From positions 1 through 5,627 of the forward strand of contig CAJOQF010000286.1 in assembly GCA_905236295.1 (NCBI GenBank): a stretch of DNA of 5,627 bases. The letters run 5' to 3'. This DNA is from an uncultured Eubacterium sp. GTDB taxonomy: Bacteria; Bacillota; Clostridia; Lachnospirales; Lachnospiraceae. The notes under the pieces are model-generated. The model was not told the origin of the DNA and ran no database searches. It was given only the letters and a program-made list of their open reading frames with translations. How positions within the stretch are numbered: position 1 is the stretch's first letter; each line of letters opens with the position of its first letter. This document shows positions 1 to 3,374 of this stretch, piece after piece. Position numbers and translations under genes: made by a program.

Positions 1-1283
1 AACTGTGTTCCCTTTTTAGCATTGAACTCTTCGATTATCTGCTCTCTGGAAAGCTTTCGTCTGTATGGGCGATCGTTGTTCATAGCGTCGAAAGCTTCCG
101 CTACGGAGATAATACGGGCGATAAGCGGTATCTCGTCACCTTTCCTCCCGAGGGGATAACCGTTTCCGTCAAAGTTTTCGTGATGGAATACGATCCCGTC
201 TATAACGTGCTGAAGAGAATAATTCTCCTCAAAAAGGTTGCCGCCCTTGGTCGTATGGGATTTGATGATCGAAAGCTCCTCGTCTGACAGACGACCGCCT
301 TTTTTGAGGATCTGTTCCGAGACAAAGCTGTTTCCGATATCGTGAAGCATAGCTACATAGTAAACGTTTTCGCAGTCGTTTTTATCCATGCCGAGATGCT
401 CGGATATCATGCGTGAATACTGCGCAACCCTGGCGGAGTGTCCCTTTGAAAGGGGATCCTTGAAGTCGGCGAGGGACGCGCAGAGCGCGAAGGCGTCCTC
501 TGTCATCTGATGCTGGGAGTACAGTCTTTCGGTGTATCTGAGTACGAGCCCGGAGATAACCGCCGAGAAAGCGAAGATCAGTCCCCAGACTACAAACAAC
601 ACAATAAAAACCACTCCAGAGGGATCCTCAAGATAAGTCTTTTTCATATGATAATCGAATGTGTAGTCGGAGAGGTCGACATCGCCGCTGAGGCTGTACA
701 TGATAATACCGATATTTGTCTGACCGGGGAAATTTACTTCGGAATCAAGGGGGATTTCACCCATGACCGTATCGGGATGGTAAACGAGATAATCGCCCTT
801 TTGCAGCGGAATCAAAAGATCCTGCCCGGCGAGATAATGAAACAGGGTTATGTCCTCCTCGACGTAGTCGCGGAGATCTATCGTCTGGATGCTCTCTGTT
901 CCGTCAATAAACTGGTGGATTTCCATGGTTCCGTTCCACGCGTTGTTGATATAGCAATCCTCTTTGATATTTATGCGAAGCGTCCAGTCGTTCAAGAGAT
1001 AACCGGAGCTGTTTGTTATCGTTCCCTCATATATCTTCGCGTTTATGATGGTGTCGGGGAAGGCGTCATTCTTTTCCCATGTGTCGGTAACCTGTCCGCG
1101 CGGGTGAATATCAACCGTGACGTCGGTGGTGGTTGACTCAGGCGTCAGTACGCGGTCTTCCGAATTGTACTTATTTACCTGAACAATATGCCCGATAAAG
1201 CATATGACAATCACGACAAGCAGTACGGCGAGCACCATAAGCAGCCGGTTTATGACTTTTTTTGTTACAGAAATCTTATTCAT
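1..1283 (-). CDS. Membrane-anchored HD-GYP domain protein, probable cyclic-di-GMP phosphodiesterase (C-terminus outside window)
   Basis: Reading the minus strand from the ATG at 1283 gives 427 open codons to the window edge. GGAGG (1291-1295) lies 7 nt upstream of the ATG. Membrane segments are at about residues 13-34 and 224-248, leaving an outside domain of about 190 residues. An HD-GYP domain starts near 257. Visible motifs are GHS (H282), HD (H314-D315), H343, HHENFDGNGYP (367-377) and RPYR (405-408). HD-GYP proteins hydrolyse cyclic-di-GMP at a metal centre in the cytoplasm, so this is probably a signal-controlled phosphodiesterase. The outside domain (about 80-200) has ITN-SSG (89-94), W100 and a WNGTMEI stretch (116-122), which resembles family 2 carbohydrate-binding modules. 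Two departures from usual motifs are HDIGN instead of HDIGK (N318) and VAEAFD instead of VADxFD (E396). Family assignment is sure; ligand and activity are inferred. Confidence 0.95.
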   Translation of the reverse strand, partial: MNKISVTKKVINRLLMVLAVLLVVIVICFIGHIVQVNKYNSEDRVLTPESTTTDVTVDIHPRGQVTDTWEKNDAFPDTIINAKIYEGTITNSSGYLLNDWTLRINIKEDCYINNAWNGTMEIHQFIDGTESIQTIDLRDYVEEDITLFHYLAGQDLLIPLQKGDYLVYHPDTVMGEIPLDSEVNFPGQTNIGIIMYSLSGDVDLSDYTFDYHMKKTYLEDPSGVVFIVLFVVWGLIFAFSAVISGLVLRYTERLYSQHQMTEDAFALCASLADFKDPLSKGHSARVAQYSRMISEHLGMDKNDCENVYYVAMLHDIGNSFVSEQILKKGGRLSDEELSIIKSHTTKGGNLFEENYSLQHVIDGIVFHHENFDGNGYPLGRKGDEIPLIARIISVAEAFDAMNNDRPYRRKLSREQIIEEFNAKKGTQ

Positions 1284-1342
1284 AAATATCCCTCCGCAAA
1301 GATTCTGAAAAAATACTTTTTGGACATTTTATATTCTTATAA

Positions 1343-1371
1343 ATTTTATCAGAAATTCACATTTTTTTCAA
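1343..1371 (-). promoter_or_regulatory. Sigma-A type promoter of the HD-GYP gene
   Basis: On the minus strand TTGAAA (1366-1371) and TAAAAT (1343-1348) are separated by exactly 17 bp. Each hexamer has five of six consensus bases, and a TG one base before the -10 box makes it an extended -10. Transcription would start near 1336, giving a leader of roughly 50 nt before the ATG at 1283. Confidence 0.7.
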
Positions 1372-1439
1372 TATTTACGTGCGGGTGGATAAAGTTGTAA
1401 AAATCTAAATTTTCAGGCAGCGCCTTTTTTCACAAAGCA

Positions 1440-1468
1440 TTGATAAATCCGCTGATTCCTGATACAAT
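1440..1468 (+). promoter_or_regulatory. Sigma-A type promoter of the Rpn-family gene
   Basis: TTGATA (1440-1445) and TACAAT (1463-1468) are 17 bp apart. Each matches consensus at five of six positions, and a TG precedes the -10 box by one base. Transcription would begin near 1475, leaving a long leader of roughly 150 nt that includes the small hairpin at 1497-1511. Confidence 0.6.
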
Positions 1469-1616
1469 AACATCCTGTTAGGTTTTCTTTTTACTTTATG
1501 CGTGTCGCATATTTATTTCCGTTCTATTCAGATTAGCAATAAAGTCTTTTTTGAAAAGGGTATTATTTGAAATCTTAGTTATGTTCTTTTGATTATCATA
1601 CCATGAAGAAAAAAAC

Positions 1617-1621
1617 GGAGG
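1617..1621 (+). promoter_or_regulatory. Ribosome binding site GGAGG supporting a TTG start at 1630
   Basis: GGAGG ends 8 nt before TTG at 1630-1632, which is ideal spacing. The in-frame ATG at 1603, nine codons earlier, has no purine-rich ribosome binding site in front of it. The N-terminus made from the TTG starts MKDKRIELSGGFEA, a short lead-in that fits my recollection of clostridial relatives. Confidence 0.6.
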
Positions 1622-1629
1622 TTATTGCG

Positions 1630-2496
1630 TTGAAAGACAAGAGAATAGAATTATCTGGGGGCTTTGAGGCGGCAACAGGAAAGATAGATTATTGCCTCAC
1701 TAATGATATTGTTTTGCACCTTATTGTTCAGAAAAACAATCGGATTCTGAAAGGGCTGGTATGTTCGCTTATGGGGCTGGCACCTGAGGACGTGAATTCG
1801 GTAACACTTTTAAATCCGATAGATTACAGTAAATATACAGGCAAAGAAATAATTCTGGATATCAATGTTATTATGAATGATATGCAGATTGTGAATGTGG
1901 AAATGCAGATAAGTCTGAAAAAAGGAAAGGACTGGTGGATTAACCGTTCACTGCTGTATCTTTGCAGATGTTATGATAATCTTGAGACGGGAGACAATTA
2001 CAGAAAGATCAAACCGACTACGCATATCAGTATTGTGACTGAAGATTTGTTTGAAAATGAAGAACCTGAATTTTATGCGAAATATAAGCTTTTAAATGTG
2101 AAAACCTATAAATCTTATACTGGAAAGTTCAATTTGAACGTGCTATATTTAAATCACATTCAAGAAGCGACAAAAGAAGATGAGGATAATCAGCTCGTCT
2201 ATTGGGCTAAGGCGTTTATGGCTAAAACATGGGAAGAGCTGAAGCTGATTGCTAAGCATAATGAGGTTTTTCGGGAAGTTGGTGAGGATATGTATCAGGT
2301 AAACGCAGAGACGATAGAGAGACAGATGGCGGAGGCGCACCGTAGATATCTGGAAACAACAGCAACTATACGGGCAGAGGGATATGAAGACGGAGTTGCC
2401 GATATGCAGGCTCAGTTGGATGCGAAAGACGCTGAGCTTGATGCTAGTCATCAGAGAATAGCTGAGCTTGAAAGGCTGCTTGCAGAGAAAAGTTAA
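1630..2496 (+). CDS. Rpn family recombination-promoting nuclease / putative transposase (PD-(D/E)XK fold)
   Basis: The protein has 288 residues from TTG at 1630, or 297 from ATG at 1603; numbering here is from the ATG. The N-terminal two thirds is a PD-(D/E)XK nuclease core of the Rpn/PDDEXK_2 type. It has the lead-in LTNDIVLHLIVQ (32-43), then RILKGLVCSLMGL (47-59), the catalytic aspartate in LDINV (D86), the E-x-Q element VEMQ (E100, Q102), and an R-S-L-x-YLCR helix (115-122). Rpn proteins are DNA endonucleases linked to RecA-independent recombination and, in some bacteria, to phage defence; the activity here is inferred. The C-terminus (about 236-297) is a charged helical tail with a RAEGYEDG stretch and a predicted coiled coil ending AELERLLAEK, where relatives often have repeats. 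All core catalytic positions are intact. It is monocistronic: own promoter upstream, strong terminator downstream, and convergent with the Xre genes. No inverted repeats of an insertion sequence were seen around it. Confidence 0.92.
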   Translation: MKDKRIELSGGFEAATGKIDYCLTNDIVLHLIVQKNNRILKGLVCSLMGLAPEDVNSVTLLNPIDYSKYTGKEIILDINVIMNDMQIVNVEMQISLKKGKDWWINRSLLYLCRCYDNLETGDNYRKIKPTTHISIVTEDLFENEEPEFYAKYKLLNVKTYKSYTGKFNLNVLYLNHIQEATKEDEDNQLVYWAKAFMAKTWEELKLIAKHNEVFREVGEDMYQVNAETIERQMAEAHRRYLETTATIRAEGYEDGVADMQAQLDAKDAELDASHQRIAELERLLAEKS

Positions 2497-2507
2497 TATG
2501 ATAAATG

Positions 2508-2542
2508 AAAAAATTCCGGTGAGAAATCATCGGAATTTTTTT
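2508..2542 (+). terminator. Rho-independent terminator of the Rpn-family gene, possibly bidirectional
   Basis: Bases 2508-2518 pair perfectly with 2531-2541. The stem continues inward through G2519-T2530, T2520-A2529, G2521-C2528 and A2522-T2527 to a GAAA loop (2523-2526), making about 15 bp. A run of seven T ends it. It lies 11 nt after the stop codon at 2494-2496. The A-run on the left side gives a U-run in minus-strand RNA, so it may also stop transcripts from the converging Xre genes, which end about 120 nt away. Confidence 0.88.
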
Positions 2543-2660
2543 CTCTCATAAATTATTAGTAAAATTCACAAAGTATCATCATCTGTTGGGATATACCATT
2601 TCACAATAAATATGTTTTCTGATGTTAGTTCTGATTTAAACGATATGGTATAAAGTATTG

Positions 2661-2885
2661 TTATCTAAAAGTAAACAAATCCTCAGGGGGAATTTCAAGA
2701 ATATCGCAAATTTTCCATATTAAATCAAGAGCAGCTGAGTGTTTGCCTTGTTCTATACCGCCAACATGACTTAAGCTTATATTAAGTTTTTCGGCAAGTT
2801 GAGCTTGTGTCAACCCTTTCTTTTTTCTATAGAAAGCAATGTTTAAACCTAAGCTTACATAATTTTTATGATAAACGGAATCCAT
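2661..2885 (-). CDS. Small Xre-family helix-turn-helix transcriptional regulator (copy A, 74 residues)
   Basis: This is a single-domain DNA-binding protein of the Xre/Cro-C1 type. It consists of a short N-terminal lead-in and one helix-turn-helix domain (about residues 13-71): GLNIAFYRKKKG, then TQAQLAEKLNIS (helix 2) and SHVGGIEQGK (recognition helix), ending in EIPPEDLF. A longer reading from an ATG at 2915 exists. The start at 2885 is preferred because AAGGAG sits 7 nt upstream, and because the resulting N-terminus (MDSVYHKNYVSLGLNIAF) lines up residue for residue with its neighbour. It has no ligand-binding or oligomerisation domain, so it probably acts as a small dimeric repressor, perhaps of its own promoter. 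It lies downstream of copy B on the same strand, separated by 89 nt. Target and physiological role are unknown. Confidence 0.9.
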   Translation of the reverse strand: MDSVYHKNYVSLGLNIAFYRKKKGLTQAQLAEKLNISLSHVGGIEQGKHSAALDLIWKICDILEIPPEDLFTFR

Positions 2886-2892
2886 AAGAAAT

Positions 2893-2898
2893 CTCCTT
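2893..2898 (-). promoter_or_regulatory. Ribosome binding site AAGGAG fixing the start of Xre copy A at 2885
   Basis: On the minus strand AAGGAG is followed by 7 nt and ATG. The upstream ATG at 2915 has no comparable site. The same layout, AAGGAG then 6 nt then ATG, precedes copy B at 3203-3208. Confidence 0.8.
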
Positions 2899-2934
2899 AT
2901 CAAAATTTTAAGCATGGTGGCGATGAAAATAAAG

Positions 2935-2974
2935 AATATATAATTAGTTAAATAGCTAATGAGATTAGCTGTTT
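2935..2974 (-). promoter_or_regulatory. Inverted repeat and possible promoter/operator ahead of Xre copy A
   Basis: AGCTAAT (2954-2960) and ATTAGCT (2964-2970) form a perfect 7-bp inverted repeat around GAG. It extends to 11 bp per arm (2950-2974) with one T-G mismatch. On the minus strand a TATATT -10 candidate (2935-2940) would put the -35 region at 2958-2963, inside the repeat, as expected for a repressor site. No good -35 hexamer is seen. The repeat starts right after the stop codon of copy B, so a weak terminator or RNA-stabilising hairpin is the alternative, although no clear T-run follows it. Confidence 0.45.
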
Positions 2975-3196
2975 TCAGAAAATGAATAATTTATCAGGAG
3001 AAACATCTAAAATTCTGGACATTTTCCAAATTAAATCGAGACTTGAACCATGTTTTCCTTGTTCTATTCCCCCAACGTGACTTTCGCTTATGTTTAATAA
3101 TTCTGCGAAATGTTGTTGAGAATATCCTTTCTTTTTTCTATAAAAAGCAATATTCAAACCTAAATTTTTATATTCGGAAGAGAATTCTATGTCCAT
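2975..3196 (-). CDS. Small Xre-family helix-turn-helix transcriptional regulator (copy B, 73 residues)
   Basis: This is a paralogue of the adjacent Xre protein with the same single-domain plan. The N-terminus is MDIEFSSEYKNLGLNIAF, followed by the basic RKKKG turn, SQQHFAELLNIS (helix 2), SHVGGIEQGK (recognition helix) and the closing SPDKLF. The recognition helix differs from copy A only just before it (SES against SLS), so the two may bind similar operators. Most differences are in helix 2 (QQHFAEL against QAQLAEK) and the tail. AAGGAG (3203-3208) lies 6 nt before the ATG. It is transcribed away from the adhesin-like gene at 3375, from a promoter at 3225-3253 that faces that gene's promoter across AGTGA half-sites. 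This layout suggests a repressor controlling itself and the divergent surface-protein gene; that role is inferred. Confidence 0.92.
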   Translation of the reverse strand: MDIEFSSEYKNLGLNIAFYRKKKGYSQQHFAELLNISESHVGGIEQGKHGSSLDLIWKMSRILDVSPDKLFIF

Positions 3197-3224
3197 AATA
3201 AGCTCCTTTTTTCATATTTTAGAG

Positions 3225-3253
3225 GTTATATACTGAAATGAGAAGAATGTAAA
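3225..3253 (-). promoter_or_regulatory. Sigma-A type promoter of the Xre pair (leftward)
   Basis: On the minus strand TTTACA (3248-3253) and TATAAC (3225-3230) are 17 bp apart, each with five of six consensus bases. Transcription would start near 3218, about 20 nt before the ATG of copy B. The -35 box ends only 3 bp from the AGTGA half-sites at 3257-3285. Confidence 0.65.
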
Positions 3254-3256
3254 AGT

Positions 3257-3285
3257 AGTGAAATCACTATTGACATAAGTGATTT
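3257..3285. promoter_or_regulatory. Candidate operator: three AGTGA half-sites in the divergent promoter region
   Basis: AAATCACT (3261-3268) and AGTGATTT (3278-3285) are a perfect 8-bp inverted repeat with a 9-bp spacer that contains the rightward -35 box. The left arm is also part of a second palindrome, AGTGA-aa-TCACT (3257-3268). The two AGTGA copies on the plus strand are 21 bp apart, about two helical turns, so a bound protein would be on one face. Position and symmetry suit a repressor such as the adjacent Xre proteins; binding is not shown by sequence. Confidence 0.6.
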
Positions 3286-3298
3286 ACGCAAATATAAT
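3270..3298 (+). promoter_or_regulatory. Consensus sigma-A promoter of the adhesin-like gene
   Basis: TTGACA (3270-3275) and TATAAT (3293-3298) match consensus at all twelve positions with the optimal 17-bp spacer. Transcription should begin near 3305, giving a leader of about 70 nt before the ATG at 3375. A promoter this strong in front of a large exported protein would normally need repression, which fits the half-sites overlapping it. Confidence 0.85.
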
Positions 3299-3316
3299 AG
3301 TTTGTATCAAGAAAGG

Positions 3317-3336
3317 AGGTCATGACCTTTAGGTCA
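3317..3336 (+). promoter_or_regulatory. Palindromic AGGTCA element in the transcribed leader of the adhesin-like gene
   Basis: AGGTCATGACCT (3317-3328) is a perfect 12-bp palindrome. After TT, a third copy AGGTCA (3331-3336) follows, giving alternating half-sites. It lies downstream of the expected transcription start, so it could be a roadblock operator or an RNA hairpin (TGACC-TTTA-GGTCA, 3323-3336). It overlaps a GGAGG (3315-3319) and a seven-codon reading frame (ATG 3322, TAA 3343-3345), but the GGAGG is only 2 nt from that ATG, so translation there is doubtful. Confidence 0.45.
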
Positions 3337-3374
3337 AAAAGCTAAGAGAATTTATAGGAAGGAGATTTAACAAA

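Larger units (their letters stand above)
1284..1602. other. Divergent intergenic region between the HD-GYP gene and the Rpn-family gene
   Basis: This AT-rich stretch has no credible gene. It holds one good promoter facing each way (1343-1371 leftward, 1440-1468 rightward). It also has a small perfect inverted repeat, TATGCG-tgt-CGCATA (1497-1511), which would lie in the leader of the rightward transcript, and a very weak hairpin, AGGC-agc-GCCT followed by T residues (1415-1430). No known riboswitch or other RNA family was recognised. Confidence 0.6.
2661..3224 (-). repeat. Tandem duplication carrying two Xre regulator genes and their leaders
   Basis: The two units (about 2661-2905 and 2975-3224) encode proteins identical at about 46 of 73 aligned positions, with no internal gap. 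Similarity continues upstream of the start codons: both leaders contain TAAAAT, a purine-rich AAGGAG site and a T-rich stretch before ATGGA. This indicates duplication of a gene together with its leader, followed by divergence. Confidence 0.75.

Noticed and set aside
1387..1395. DnaA-box-like sequence (TTATCCACC on the minus strand)
   Set aside because: It is a single copy with one mismatch and no other origin features.
510..1400. Two plus-strand reading frames (510-1136 and 1188-1400)
   Set aside because: They lie opposite the HD-GYP gene and its promoter region, encode no recognisable domain and lack ribosome binding sites.
1415..1430. Terminator-like hairpin AGGC-agc-GCCT followed by T residues
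   Set aside because: The stem is only 4 bp and no plus-strand gene lies upstream to be terminated.
2149..2451. Minus-strand reading frame inside the Rpn-family gene
   Set aside because: It is a Ser/Leu/Cys-rich shadow of the coiled-coil coding region, with no ribosome binding site or domain.
1603..2542. Insertion sequence containing the Rpn-family 'transposase'
   Set aside because: No terminal inverted repeats or target-site duplication were found at its borders. It looks like a stand-alone gene with its own promoter and terminator.
2592..2652. TATACCAT and ATGGTATA inverted repeat downstream of the Xre genes
   Set aside because: Arms of 8 bp are 45 bp apart in AT-rich DNA, with no neighbouring gene start; likely chance.
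2886..2915. Ten-residue N-terminal extension of Xre copy A (start at 2915)
   Set aside because: It lacks a ribosome binding site, spans the good AAGGAG site of the shorter form, and breaks the alignment with copy B.
3322..3345. Seven-codon leader peptide ahead of the adhesin-like gene
   Set aside because: The GGAGG is only 2 nt from its ATG and the frame has no run of a single amino acid that would suggest attenuation. It is kept only as part of the leader observation.
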